A stretch of 64,000 bases of DNA from Sebastes aleutianus (GCA_916700875.1 CAKAKS010000001.1:11595741-11659740), one strand, 5' to 3'. Counted from the stretch's first letter, positions 47,917 through 60,945 are shown. A program made the numbers and translations. The notes: a model not told the origin generated them from the letters alone.

Positions 47917-49016
47917 TGTGGTAGCACTTTCAGCATTTTAGACTGAAAACGCCAATGAGTCCATAGCCATGGATGTATAAAGAGACATCTGTAAATCAGA
48001 GGGTCATTTTTTTTCGGTAAATCAACTTCCCAGTGTGAACACTTAAATAGCCTTCATTTAAAGTGTTATGTCCTAAAAGTTGTAAAATGAACTAACAGCT
48101 GAATCCAGAGTTATTTTCCTCGGCAAAATGAATGTGCATCAGACCCACTGGACTGCACCGCCCTGCACGCTCATATGACGGTTCTGCCAGCTTCCTGCTG
48201 GCTGTATGGGGCTGTAATAATGGATATATTGGCTGTAATTCAACACTTTTATTATTTTATAAAACACCAATGGGCTGTATGCTGTAAGCCTGTACCGTGG
48301 TGGATGTATTAACATCTCTGTTCTCAAACAACCGGATATCGGCCAGTAGCTAGTAGTTGTAGTAGCATGACATAAACAGGATTGAATGTAGTTGTAGGCT
48401 ATTAACTAACACGCAGGGCAAAAGCACAGGACACAACCTCCTATACATCCATGCTCTGTGGTCTATTGGACATCGATTTTGGAGGTCCTTGACATGAAAA
48501 AGTTTGAGATTGCTCAAAATTGTCCAACTTCCATTTATGTCCATTGCTCACTTTATGCTCATCTGGGAAGCAGCCGGGCAGGAAAGTTTGGTAATAATTT
48601 AGTTTTACTTTTATAGGGCACTTTGTGGGTGGCGTAGCTTTGCTGCTGGGTGCTGATGTTACAATGGTACAAACAATTGACTTTCACTTCTTAGCAATAT
48701 ACGTTCTTTGGAATGTGTATAACATTTCTGTGCTACCATTTTTTTATACGAGGATAGTTAAATCAGCAATGGTGCTATTTCTATGACAACACCACATCAC
48801 GGAATAAAACGATTAATTCATCTCAAATAGTGTGACAATGTATACACTAGGTCCAACTATTTGCTTTAATCCAACACATATCTTGGTGGCAAACCCCATA
48901 AGTGGTTTTAAATCAGTAAAATACAACAATATATGAACCTAAATTTGTTAAAAACTTGAGCATGAATGTAAATTTGCTCTCATGACATGTGCTCATATCA
49001 GCTGAAAGGATTCATA

Positions 49017-49030
49017 TTGCCACCTAGTGC
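49017..49030 (-). promoter_or_regulatory. CTCF-like motif (weaker)
   Basis: GCACTAGGTGGCAA on the - strand matches at 12 of 14 positions. Confidence 0.3.
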
Positions 49031-49140
49031 TGAAAACGGAGAACTGTGTATCTTCTGAATTAATTTAACATCATAATCTGTATCCTTACAAATTACTGTG
49101 AAACATTTCCCCAAACTTGTGCAGTTGATAAAAACTTTAA

Positions 49141-49482
49141 AGGAACAGTGTGTAACATTTAGGGGTATTTATGGCAGAAATGGAATATGACATACAAGTA
49201 TGTATTCTTAATGTATAATTACTGGAAAATATCAATTATTGTTTTTGTTAGAATAGCTGTTTATATCTACATAGGGAGCGGGTCCTCTTCACGGTGCCGG
49301 CGGCCGTATTTCTACAGTAGCCCAGATTGGACAAACCAAACACTGGCTCTAGAGAGGGCCGTTCGTGTTTTCGCGTCGGCCACTGTAGTTCTCCAACACG
49401 CTGGGCACACGGGAGAAGCTTCAGTTGATTGCAATCTGCAACCTCACTACTAGATGCCGCCAGATCCTACACACTGCACCTT
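49141..49482. mobile_element. MITE ending in AGTGTGTAA / CTACACACT, TTAA-flanked
   Basis: Left end AGGAACAGTGTGTAAC, right end CCTACACACTGCACC. TTAA flanks both sides (49137-49140 and 49483-49486), as for piggyBac-type targets. A second, older copy is at 34175-34575. Confidence 0.7.
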
Positions 49483-49486
49483 TTAA

Positions 49487-49956
49487 AGGGGACATATCAT
49501 GAACAACTTACTTTTCCAGTGCTTGTGCTCATACATTTACGTATCTGGAGTAACTACCAACCCACAAACTGTGATATAACACAACCCAGTCAGTTTTTTG
49601 TGGGCTGTCAAAGATCAGATAACATGTGATTCAACAAACCATTTAGATTTGGCTCCCCTTCCTATGTCACATGCAGGCTCATTAGAATATACCACCCACA
49701 GCTTGAGAACTACCTTTACAAAGGTGCACTATATTTTTTATTTCAAGCCAATCAGAACAGACTGGACTTTTTCAGGAGGGAGGCTTAAAGAGACAGGAGC
49801 TAAAACGGAGCGTTTCAGACAGAGTGTGAATACAGGTATATTCAGACAGACAATATGAGAAAAATAATGTGTTTTTTGAACATTAAAGCATGTAAACATG
49901 TTCTAGTAGAAACCAAAAATACAAATGAAACTGGAAATGTGCAAGATATGTCCCCT
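49487..49956. mobile_element. TTAA-flanked MITE with GGGGACATATC ends
   Basis: Perfect 12-bp inverted ends (AGGGGACATATC and GATATGTCCCCT) between TTAA at 49483-49486 and 49957-49960. It fits a piggyBac-like nonautonomous element. It directly abuts the previous MITE. Confidence 0.75.
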
Positions 49957-50192
49957 TTAAGTGATGATGTTCTACAAATAAACCAAGCAAACCCAAAGCA
50001 GCTGTGTTGTTATCAATTTAATATTTTCAAATGGTACAATTATTTCAATAAAAAAGAAAATCCTGTACTAAGGTAAGTCATAAATAGTAGAAATGTCATC
50101 ATATACTTTATATTCTTTGAGAATTACAACATATAAATTAACTTTCACTTTCAGTGAAAAAGAGAATGTGAAAAAATAAACAACTACAAAGT

Positions 50193-50206
50193 CCACTTGG
50201 GGGCAG
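50193..50206 (+). promoter_or_regulatory. CTCF-like motif just beyond il21
   Basis: CCACTTGGGGGCAG matches at 13 of 14 positions, immediately downstream of the il21 stop and its AU-rich element. Confidence 0.45.
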
Positions 50207-50264
50207 CAAAGCAGTTTTCCTGAGAATACAATCTTCATAGCTTGAGGGAGTTCACCACCACTAT

Positions 50265-50290
50265 GTCAATAAATAAATAAGTTAAATATT
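50265..50290 (-). promoter_or_regulatory. il21 3' UTR AU-rich element
   Basis: On the - strand this reads ATATTTAACTTATTTATTTATTG within the span, including the TTATTTATT nonamer, about 80 bp after the stop. A possible ATTAAA signal is at 50022-50017. The end of the mRNA is not certain. Confidence 0.6.
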
Positions 50291-50365
50291 TAGAAGGCTA
50301 TAACATGTTAAATATCTTTTCAGCGTAGTGTCTTCTCTACATTCAATCCTTGGTCACAAGGCTTC

Positions 50366-53300
50366 TCAGTTCATGCTCAGTCTGGTTATGGCCTAAAGAG
50401 GGAAACAAAGATATTCACATCAGTCATTGTTTCCTATATTCACATAATTACAAAATGACATGCAGTGCTACGGATTTACAGCCAGCTTTTCCTTATGCTA
50501 AAACAAAATGTTCTAGCATTTTACATATATTTTTGTGAATCAGATAAAAAATAAAAATAATAAAAAAGCCCTTACCTTTAGCATAAGATTCTCCAGTCTG
50601 TCGAAGAATTCCCTGGCATTTTCCTTTGGTTGCGAGGCGCAGTCTTGGCAGGTGGACTAAAGGCAAACACAAGAGAAATTAACTTACTAACGACCATCTA
50701 CTGTGAGTGCACACATCATGTAATATCATATCAGTAACCACTAAACAAGGAAATAACAAGAAAATATTGATAACATTTTCTCTTACCTGAGCATTTCCTG
50801 AATCAGAAGAATTGCAAAGTCCTTTCTCCTGAAAATGCATCAAAGGAAATATATTAGTTTTTAAAATGCACTGTAGCGCAAACTTGACAATGAGGCTTTT
50901 AGATATCTTGTTTATTAAATCCTTCCCATTTACTTACAGTGATGTGACTGTGGAGGCCCCTGTAGAGTTTTTTGTTACGGATTTCTGTAACGTTGAATTG
51001 CACATTCAGATTTGCCCGGAAGCATTGCCATGCTGACAGACAGCAGCAGTCCTGTAACATAATGAAAACGAAAATGTTAGTGAAGAAAACATCAATACCA
51101 CACCAGCATATACCAATGTTCTCTGTACAATTTGACCTCTTGAAAAACATAAACCAGTTGCTTTTTTTTTTTAACAGTTGTACTATAAAAAAGGATTACA
51201 TTTTTAGGAATAATTCATACTAAATATTTCACAATTAGTTTGAAATGGAACATGACATTGTCAATTCATGTCAGTGTTCAATTTAATTAAATGTTACTTG
51301 ATTTAGATAAATTGTTATTATGTTTGTTAAATTGGTTTTGGGTAAGTTATTTTACAGAAAACTGGAAAATGACACAGGCACATATTACAGATTAACCATA
51401 AAAATATATTTTTTTTTTCACATCTGTTAGTACATAATATTAATTTGAGGGAAAAATCCTCGCATCACTGCCATCAACATTTCCAAGAAAGCTGTTGTTT
51501 CAGGTTTCATGTCATGACCTCATCACTGCAGTTGACTTTCCAATCAGATACATGCATAACACTTTTACTTCAACTGAAACTTAAAGTTTCCACTATTTTA
51601 AAGATAAGTTTCTGGTCCCAAAAGTGCTTTGAATGTTTTTTTTTGTCTGAATTTTTTCCCTCTGTGAAATCTTAATGAAAGTGTCGACACATTTTTTCCA
51701 AGTTGAACAGTTTGTTTCTGCTTAGATGCTCCTACTGCAATGTGTGACGCTCATGAACCCAACTAGCTTAGGTCAAATCCTAGTTTTAGATGACAGTATG
51801 TCAGCTTGGAGAATTAATAGGTTAGAGTTTTCCTTCAGGATGAGAACTGAACAAGAGAAACAATAAGAACAGCTGACTAATACTTCATTACTGCTATTTA
51901 TTTTGAAATTCTCTATGATGGGGATTTTGCATTTTACAGTCAAAATCTGGTGCGATTTTTTTGCTTTGTAGTGTAGTGATTTTTATTCTGAATAATAAGC
52001 TTTGTTTTGCGAAATAGTGGCTTCACACTCACTCAGGGATCATTTGTGGTTTAAGATAAACAGTAATTTGACAGTTTCTCAACAAACGGTTGAGTCAAAT
52101 GTTTTCTAGCACGCCCGAGAACCTTTTGAGTCGGTTAGGAAGTGTCATGGTTTTGTCTGCTCTCAGCTTGATTACTCATCATATTTCGCTTGAGAGTGCA
52201 ACGGAAGCTGTGAGAAAATACACTGAGCAAGCTCTCGACTTGAGTCACTCAAGAGCCTGACAAGAAAGAGGGCTCATCTGAATTTACAAGTAATGCAGTT
52301 GATCTTAATGAGCATTTATTTGAAATCAAGTACACATAATCAAATTGTAATGTGGGATTGTTTTGGCTACAAGAGCTTTGCAAAATATACAAGGTCAAAT
52401 TATACTAAAAATGCATGTCCTGTTAGGCTAAATATCGTTGTTAAAAAAAAAAAAATGTTTTTTAATTATTATATTTTAAATGAATCTGATGGACTGCCAT
52501 TTTTCCATGAGTACCAGTAATTATTTTACAAAAAATCTAAATGCATGGTATTTTGTGCAAAGTTTTGAGGACATTAGTTTGTTCTCTAAAACACTGTTAA
52601 ACACTTAAATATTTCAACTATTTCAAACTCAAGAAACTTTCAATTTGTACTGTTATAAATAATTTACAATGCTTGATTATGTTTAGTAGATTTCAGGTTT
52701 TCTCTATCAAATACAAAAGAATTTACTTAATTAAGAAATATATGCTCACATTTCAGATTACTCTACAAACGATGACATATTTTTTTTAGTTTTCACTTTG
52801 ATAAGTCTTAATTTCCTTTAATAGTACAGTCAGTATAGACAGTCTTAGAGCAATTTAATGAACTAGCAGATGTGAAATTAAAAACTAAATATATTTAAAA
52901 TTGTCAGTTTGTAAGGCTGCAAGTAAAGCCTTACAAATTATGAAATTTAAAAAGAAAAATCAAAATGTATTTAAAAATGTCAATTTTAAAGTCTGCAAGG
53001 TAAGCCTTACAAATTGTGAAATTAAAAAAACAAAACAAAAACAAATTAAAATATATTTTAAAATGGCAATTTTTAAGGTTGCAAGGTAAGCCTTTTAATT
53101 TTCAGCTTTTACAGCTGGTTATATACGCTTATAGCCCAACACACATTTTGAAATTTCACACATCATTTGATGTACTCCTACAGTAGCCGGCATATGACAA
53201 TTAGTAACTGCAGTAAGTGGGTGAATAACAACAATGAGTAAGCAACCACAAATATTAAGCATGGGGGTGACCATACTGTCAACATTATATTGAATACAAG

Positions 53301-53596
53301 TTAGTTTGGCTTACCTCAATATTCCTTGGTGGAGTACTCAGCTCCATCTGCTCATTGTGCTGCGAGACAAAACAAAGAACATTGTACTTAATAATGAGAA
53401 CTGCGACCATACATGGGCGAAGTTGTGAAAAAGTAAATGTAGATGAACCTACCTGCAGGCTTCCTCTCCAAATATTCAAATGTCTCCGGACTTCTTCTAT
53501 TTTTTTCTTATACATTGGTTTGCCGGTGCGATTGGCCGACGTGCTGGCCAAAGAGCTGCAGCAGACTGCAAAAAGGCAAAAAACAACCAACTTCAT
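50366..53596 (-). CDS. il21: interleukin-21, 6 coding exons
   Basis: Coding exons on the - strand are 53596-53453, 53359-53315, 51051-50938, 50828-50787, 50656-50576 and 50392-50366. All introns are GT-AG and phase 0, giving 150 aa plus stop. Residues 1 to about 20 (MKLVVFCLFAVCCSSLASTS) are a signal peptide. The mature chain carries the IL-21 pattern: a Cys-rich helix (CCLSAWQCF, about 66-74, like human CEWSAFSCF), then a CxxC (Cys118/Cys121) followed by PKENAREFFDRLENLMLK, like human PKEFLERFKSLLQK. Sequons lie at Asn22, 83 and 107. IL-21 is a T-cell cytokine that uses IL-21R plus the common gamma chain. Order and orientation (adad1 forward, then il2 and il21 reverse) match mammals. Intron 2 is long (about 2 kb) and holds a tandem repeat. 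Confidence 0.93.
52870..53100. repeat. 66-78-bp tandem repeat in il21 intron 2
   Basis: Three units, each with (G/A)TGAAATTTAAAA, TATTTAAAA and AGGCTGCAAG..AAGCCTTACAAATT, begin near 52,870, 52,939 and 53,016. Some units contain GGTAAGCC, a donor-like site. Confidence 0.8.
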
Positions 53597-53682
53597 ATTC
53601 TCAGTGTGAGCAGCAGGTACCAGATCACCAAAAGAGGCTTTTCGAAAGATTTGCTGGAAATGCAGACAGTTGTGTCGCTTAC

Positions 53683-53691
53683 CTTTTTATA
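53683..53691 (-). promoter_or_regulatory. il21 TATA box
   Basis: TATAAAAAG on the - strand, 87 bp above the start codon at 53596, would place transcription start near 53,655. A GGAAAA core lies just upstream near 53,709; NFAT regulation is plausible by analogy with mammalian IL21. Confidence 0.65.
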
Positions 53692-54529
53692 CATATCCCT
53701 GAGGACACAGGAAAACCACTTGCAGAGAGCTGGAAAGCTGCAGAAACTGGCGTGAGTGAGTAATGAAGTTTTCTTTTCCACTGGCAGTCACCACTACGTG
53801 ATTCGAAAGTGGCGTTAAGCCGCGCCTGCGTGGGGCCATTCGATGCAAGTGTGTGAACGTAAAGTTGCACCCGACCGGAAACTACAGGAAGACGGCACTT
53901 CCCATTTTCATTTTGAATCAGTGGAGCCGCAGCCGTACCGTGTCATAGGTTGTGTTCGTAGGTGTGGTATTGACAACCTGAATGCATTCACTGCATCATG
54001 GCCACCTACACAAACTCACGGAGCATGCAACAACAGGAAATCCTTTTTAAGTATTGAACCAAAAGGAGTGAGGAGATGATATGTTTTCTCAGTGGTTGAG
54101 GAAGTCCACTTCTCCACGAAACTTAGCCATAGACATGACTATTATCTAATGTCTCTTTAAATGGGCTTTCGGGCTGACGCTTCCCTTCTTTGATCTCACT
54201 GTTACTCATCAACCACACAAGGTCTTTCTTTCTGTCCAATGGCAAAGACAAGGATAAGTGTGTTATCAAGTCTGTTTGGGAGATACCCTGGACAGTAAGG
54301 ACGGTGCTGTCCTTATTTTTGAAACTATTTTCACAATAAAAGTTTAATCCTTTCAAACAACCAGATACTAGATACAGAAACTGAAGAATTCTTAATGATT
54401 CAGTCAGATCAGTAATAGCGTGCAGGGGGATGATTTATTTCTTCGGGTTCGTAAACAGGTTTTTGATAAATACAGTACGTTAATCTCAGAGATTTACTTT
54501 TACAGTACATTATGCTTTAATGTAATAAA

Positions 54530-54795
54530 CAGGGCTGTCAAAATTGATACGATTATAACGCGTTAACGCCAATTGGTTTTAAAGCCACTAATTTCTATAA
54601 CCAATAATGCAACTTGCGATTAGATACTGGTATCATATGAAACTAGAAAAACCTAAAGAATCCATTGGTACCAACCATGTTTGCTTGTCACGATGGAGGT
54701 TAAATAACGCTCCAAAATTACGCTAAATTTTGGCAATGAAAAACTGGCATGGTGCGAATGCGATTAATCACAATTAGATATTTTAATCCATTGAC
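54530..54795. mobile_element. hAT-like repeat starting CAGGGCTGTCAAAATTGA
   Basis: The CAGGGCTGTCAA start and ATAACGCGTTAACG/GCGATTAATCACAATTAGAT phrases mark a common teleost repeat. The right end is not exact. Confidence 0.6.
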
Positions 54796-55345
54796 CGTAC
54801 TAGTAAAAAACAATAGTTGCAGCAACTACGAATCAAATAGATTCCAAAATACAAAATAAATGTGTTTTGTCTTTTTTTGTCACAGTAGTGCAAATAAAGA
54901 TCTTTGCAGTTAGTATTTCAGTGAGGGAATGACCGCTTCTCTATTGTAAATAAAAAGCTCAACTAACAAGAAATGACACACACATTATAGATGTTACTTT
55001 ATCAGTGCCACATGTTTGAAAATAATTGCACATACTCTCAATTAACAGCACCAGCGCAGTCAGAGCAAGACACATTTTTGATGTTGAAATAATCAGTGAA
55101 ACAACTTGTTATCCCCTCCAGTTTTGGTGCTTTTGTTGCTGCAAATGGTAGTGTCACTTAGACTCAGGGTAGCATGCGCTGGAGATATATGATGCTGGTG
55201 AAACCACCCAGACCCATTGTTTTCCATGTAAGCCCACACTCTCGCAGTGTCTCAATGCATGTCAAGGTGTCAGGATACGCCACTGTGCTGTTTCCCAGCA
55301 TCAACACGAGTCAACTCACCGGAAAAGCAGCATTTTGACGTATGA

Positions 55346-55727
55346 CCCCATTTACACCTGGCATTAAAATATGTTTTGGGTGATCGGATTGCAATCGGAT
55401 ATTGCTTGACAACATGAAATCACCGGTGTAAATGCACCCAAAACGCATTGAAGACGGATTGTGATGCGGCCAAACCACCAAACCACCTCCGCAGGTGGTC
55501 AGGGACGCATTGTGACCACATTGAACAGAAGTCTAAAAGCAATTGTGTTTTCAATCCACATACAACAACTACGTTGGCTGTCTGCGAGTGTAGTTGTATC
55601 TCAAAGTCACGTTTGTGGGCCCTCTTCCCCTAAACAACCCCTGCAGCCTTCCTCTCAGCCCTTTCAGACAGAGCGATTGGATCTCAATGTGGACACTGGA
55701 CACATATTAATACAAGGTGTAAATGTA
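55346..55727. mobile_element. MITE related to the one in adad1 intron 10
   Basis: Ends CCCATTTACACCTGGCATTA and AAGGTGTAAATG. The interior has GGTGATCGGATTGCAATC and CAGGTGGTCAGGGACGCATT, phrases echoed at 21,879-22,604. Confidence 0.6.
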
Positions 55728-57277
55728 ATCATGTTTGAGACACATTGCAGACCACAAGTCAAAGTGTCAACCTTCATTGACTCCCATTTAGAAATGTAAT
55801 TCCCCAAAAATATATGCTTAACGCACAGCTTTGTCTCTGAAGCTCAGCCACTTTGATGTGCGTTGCTTCTCGCAGCTGGCATATAGAATCATATCCTGTT
55901 ATTTTTGCTCCGGTGTTGTCGCGGCCCACCCTGCAACTTTTTGTTTTTTATTCAGTAATAGCTGAACACTTGGCGTTACAGCTGGCAGTGCATTCCAGCT
56001 GCAGATGTGCACACACTGTACTGCAGTGTGAATAGCTATTCCAAACCAGGACAAAACAGAAACACTCATTGTAGAATAAATAATTAAAATCAGCATGTGT
56101 TTTCAGTTTTTCAGAAAAACTGATAAAGGACATAGTGAGTAAAACTCCTCTGTTTTCAGGTTAACAGAGAATGGCAACATTTGTATGGAAATATCACAGA
56201 ATATTTCTCCTCCCGCATATCGGGTAGTACTCAGTAATTTGTAATTTTTTTTTTATTTGTAATATATCAAGTGAACTGTTGGTCATAACTTTTTTATTTG
56301 TGAACAAATATAATTAATTAAACATTATTTATTAGTTTTCTGAATCTGCTCTTTTAGGGAAAACATTTCCAAAAGAATAACATGTTCAGACGAAGGCTGT
56401 GATATGTGTATATAATAAAATAATCGTTTAATTAGTAATAATAATGGTCCAAAATGATGTAAAATTGCATAGTTTTAAGTCAAAAACCTTCAAATTTTCA
56501 AATTTAAAATTTGATCTTTTATTCACTGTCGAAATTCAGATTGTGTCTCTTCACCTGCTGCATAATATGTAGGAGCATCCTGACTGGAACACTGCTCCTA
56601 AAACCTGAATGATACCTAATATAGGCTACACAGGAAAGCACTATTAACACTAAACACACCACCTTAAAACTATAATGTTCCAGTGTGAATATTATTGGAG
56701 TATCATAGGCCTACTATAGAAGATAGTATAATATAGTGTAATAATATAGCAATGAAACCACAGCTAATTAGGACTTATGCTTAAAGAAATAATGACTAAA
56801 TTGGAATAAGATACCGGCCGAAACACACAGCAACATGTGATCAAGAGAGAACTGGCGCTTATTTTTTCCCACTTCAAGCACTGCTCCAAAATGTATTAGT
56901 ATTACACATTTGGGAAATCCAGGAGGCATCATATGTTAGTCAGTTTGGAGAACTAGCTCACACACTGCCTGCCCCGTCAGTGTTCGCGCACCCGTTCTCT
57001 CTACTCATAATCTTTACATCTGTCTTTAGGACGGGGAGGAAGTGAGAGTGAGACTGAAAGAGAAAACCCCTCTCGTCTGTTCTCTCTCTGTGTCAGCGTA
57101 AGGGAAAAGGTGGGTGGGGGCTTCGACTGGTCGGAGAGGTGCATCACCCTAAGACTCCCGTCTTATCAGGAGTCCCTTCTGTGATGCACATACAGAAGGG
57201 AAAATGTGTCCTCAGGTAAATTCAGAAGAAGTTTCCTTCGCTGGATGCCATCAAGGAACCCCTCCTAACCCACCCGT

Positions 57278-57278
<1 letters not shown>

Positions 57279-57309
<31 letters not shown>
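57279..57309. repeat. (GT)n microsatellite
   Basis: About 15 GT units without interruption. Confidence 0.95.
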
Positions 57310-57311
<2 letters not shown>

Positions 57312-57857
57312 TACTAAGCAGCTTTGTCAAAATGAGCACAGTGTGTCAAAATGAAAATTCACACAAAGTTGGAAACGTATCCTTCTGCACCACAGAAAGG
57401 GTAGATGTGAAAATAACTTGACCTTGAAATAGCACAGTGAAAATTAAAGACGTGGAGTTTTCCTGTATGACTCTGTAGACAGGGTTTGATGTAATAAATC
57501 TGTATTACTGGTTAAACTATATTTTACTAATGCTGTATAGAACAGTTATAAGACATTAACAAGAAAAAATGTTGGGTTGTATTGAAAAATGTACCTGATG
57601 TCACCCTTTTTCCACCAAAATTAGCGCGTACATGCAGGTTTTTTTTAAACACGGGAAAACCTGCTAAAACGATGCGATAGACTCCTTTCCCATTGCGAGT
57701 ATGCCGAGCTGTTGCACTGGCCTTTCTGTTTTTTTTCCAGGTCGATGTCACTGCTGTGCCGGCCAGCCGGTACCGAAAGAAGGGTTGGTAAACAGTGAAA
57801 ATGTTACGGTGGTTACTTTTTATATCTGTTACTTATTCAGTCTCTCTTTCAACTCTC

Positions 57858-58240
57858 AAACCAGAGTTGGTGATTGTTGGAACAGTGGAAAGACTAACAA
57901 AGACGGTTAAGATGACTTTTATTTGGTCTCTGTCGAGTTTGAATGAAGTGTGTTTTGCAATAATCAACGAGGTAAAATTACTGTTTCTGTCAAAGGAGTC
58001 TGGTTTAGAGGAGCACATATAAGGTCTGTTTCTTTTCACATCTAACTTGATGAATTAAGGGTTTATTTCAACCAAACCAGAGTTGGTGATTGTTGGAAAA
58101 GTGGAAAGACGAACAAAGACGGTTTTAACGAGTTTTATGTTGTTTCTGTCAAGTTTGAATGAAGTGTGTTTGGATGATCAGAGAGGTAAAATTACTGTTT
58201 TCTGACTGGAGTCGTGTGCCTTTGAAGAGAGCATATTTAT
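57858..58240. repeat. 216-bp-period tandem duplication
   Basis: AAACCAGAGTTGGTGATTGT starts at 57858 and 58074. Both copies continue through GTGGAAAGAC, AACAAAGACGGTT, GTTTGAATGAAGTGTGTTT and GAGGTAAAATTACTGTTT. They have diverged by substitutions and indels. Confidence 0.85.
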
Positions 58241-59529
58241 TGTATGTTTTGTGCATTAATAGATTATAATAATTGTGCAAATCCCTGTTGATTTTATTTA
58301 TTATATATTCACTTCAACGTGCATCACATAGCATCGCACCACAAAAGTGGCAAACATTGACGTGTGCACCCGGGTGTCATGTTTCCATCACTTTTATGCA
58401 ATCATGATCAAATTCATATTTGACCTTCAGTTATTTTAATTAGCCAAATATAGCTGACAATCTCTCCACACGCATAGAAAAAAGTCGTTTCACGGTGGAG
58501 AAATGTTATCGTCACATACGCCTAATCTGCATTTGAGCTCAAGCTTTTTCCATTAAATTTGGTGAAACGTTGCTGTATTGAGGCATGTTTTTTTTTTGTG
58601 ATGACTAGCGCTCTCGGTCAGGAGAGAAGACATGTCACACAGTGAGAGTCGCTCTTTGTGGTCAGCCAGAGTGTTAAACACAATGCAAAGTGTGACTTTA
58701 AAGTGAGACTGCAGACGGGAGATTACTGACAGATAGAGGTTAACGGGTGAGAAAAACAAGTTTGTGTCAAAAGTTACAACACAGTGAACAAACCTACTTT
58801 CTTAATCTTCCAAATAGTGAACAATCACACTATCCTTAAAGAATATTAACACTTTAATTTTTAAAAAAAAAAATTTCCACTTGTAAATCTGAGAAATATT
58901 TTTTTAGAAAAATGGTTTGACTGAAATAATGTTTGTTTTTTTACTACGACAAATAAAAACTTGATTTTACAAATTACATTTTAATTAAATAAAGACATTC
59001 TGAAAAAAAGTAGTGTAATGCTGCTGCCACTAAATGAAGAATAAAGGACACATATGTGCGGTAAAATAAAATTTAAATCCAAGTTTTATAGGCTTTTCTG
59101 TTACGATTCGAAACAGATCTCCATCATACCGATGATAAATGACATAGACTTGCTATTAGCACTTTAATAAAAGGTCAGTATTGGTGAGAGTTAACTAATA
59201 CTGTAACATTTTAGTTTCTTAATAAATAAATAAATAAATACAAATATATATATTCAGAACACCTAGACAGGGCCAAATCTACTGTATATGCTAAATATCT
59301 TTATTGTTTAGTATTATGTATTTCTGTATTTCACTATTACGTAGCTTCTGCTATCAGTGCCGATTTTGTTTGTTTTGTTTTGACTCAAAGTTGTCATTTG
59401 GTCACACAGTGATGATGCATTTTGTTTTGTTATTTCGTGGTGTGTTTATTATGCCATTTCACCATTTAAGCCAAATAAAATTCATGTCTAAAAAAAATGC
59501 ACTGTTGCTGTGTAATTTGCACCAACTAT

Positions 59530-59552
59530 GGTGTGTGTGTGTGTGTGTGTGT

Positions 59553-59591
<39 letters not shown>
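59530..59591. repeat. (GT)n microsatellite
   Basis: About 30 GT units with one TC interruption, ending GGGTGGGTG. Confidence 0.95.
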
Positions 59592-59599
<8 letters not shown>

Positions 59600-60519
59600 A
59601 CTTAAAAGAAATATTAGTCATCTTTCTTCTCTTTTTCTTACAGTTCAGACTCCAGTGAAAGCTAGGCACATGAGGTAAAAACTCATTAAGTTGTACAGCA
59701 TTTGTATTTCAAACTATTACACTATCAGGCCGATTTTATTTAGCCCCTGTTTTAATTAAGTAGTTTACTTCCTACTCCCACTGTCGGTAGTATGATTTCC
59801 TACCCTGCGGTCTCCCCTCCGTGAACAGTTCGCATTTCCGGGGCGAGTGGGTGCGAGGTTGAAATGCAACTCGAACACATATTGGCGTATTGCATAATGT
59901 TGTTTTATTTGTTTGAAAAACTCTGCTTTATATAAATAAAGGTAAAGAAAAATCCTCCATTATTTCACAAGCATTCATAGAGCTGGAACAAAGACAAGTG
60001 AAGGTGATTGAGAAAAGCGAGATATTACCGTAAGTGTACAGGAAGAGAACAAAGAGGGCGTGGGTGGGGGATCCCCTCTGCTGGTCCTCTTCAGCGGCAC
60101 TGCCGCAGGGGTGACACAGCTTGATTATAGTGGTTGATTAATTTTTCACGGTCATCGTTACTGAATTCAAAGATCTTGCTAGTATTTAGGCTTAAAATCA
60201 AACTGTAGAATTCAGCTCTATTTGACATTGTTACTAAGCAAATTATTTACCATAATCCAATTTTAATTAATTAAGTAGAATAACAATGGTGACAGAAGAA
60301 ACCTCCTGCGGGATGGAAATTTACCAACAGCCAATTGTTGGTGAAATTTTCCTTTGTCTGGTGCAACACAGTACAAAGTTCAATGTACTATCAGCCAGTT
60401 GCTTTAAGGTTATTTTTTTATAAAATAATAATTATGGCAAAAACAAAGTGATGATATTTTAATTCCAACAAGCATGACTGTCGAGGTGCAACTTTTTTTC
60501 CCCTGATGTATTTATGTCT

Positions 60520-60945
60520 TAATTTTAATCCCTCCGTGTTGGCAACAGCCGTGGCCGGAGGCGTTATGTTTTTGGATTGTCCATACTTCCATCCCATTTT
60601 CGTGAACACGATATCTCAGAAACGCCTGGAGGGAATTTCTTCAAATTTGGCACAAACGTCCACCTGGACTCAAGAATGACCTGATTAGATTTTGGACGTC
60701 ATAGGTCAATTTGACCTCACGTCCGTCCCATTCTTGTGAACGCAGTATCTCAGGAACACCTTGACCTCACAAAACACGTTTTTGGCCATAACTCAAGAAT
60801 TCATAAGCTATTCATGACAATTTCACACAAATGCCTAACAGGATAAAATGATGAAGTGATGACATTTTGGACAGACATGGATGTAAACTGCAACTTGACT
60901 GGTATACAAGCAAGGCATACAACCATGAGGCAGTCATTCTAGTTC
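60520..60945. repeat. high-copy teleost repeat (GTGGCCGGAGGCGTTATG)
   Basis: Contains ATCTCAGAAACGCCTGGAGG, TTTCTTCAAATTTGGCACAA and GGATAAAATGATGAAGTGAT, all familiar from a widespread fish interspersed repeat. Non-coding. Confidence 0.7.

Noticed and set aside
53355..53763. Three + strand frames of 84-106 aa
   Set aside because: They are antisense to il21 exons 1-2 and its promoter.
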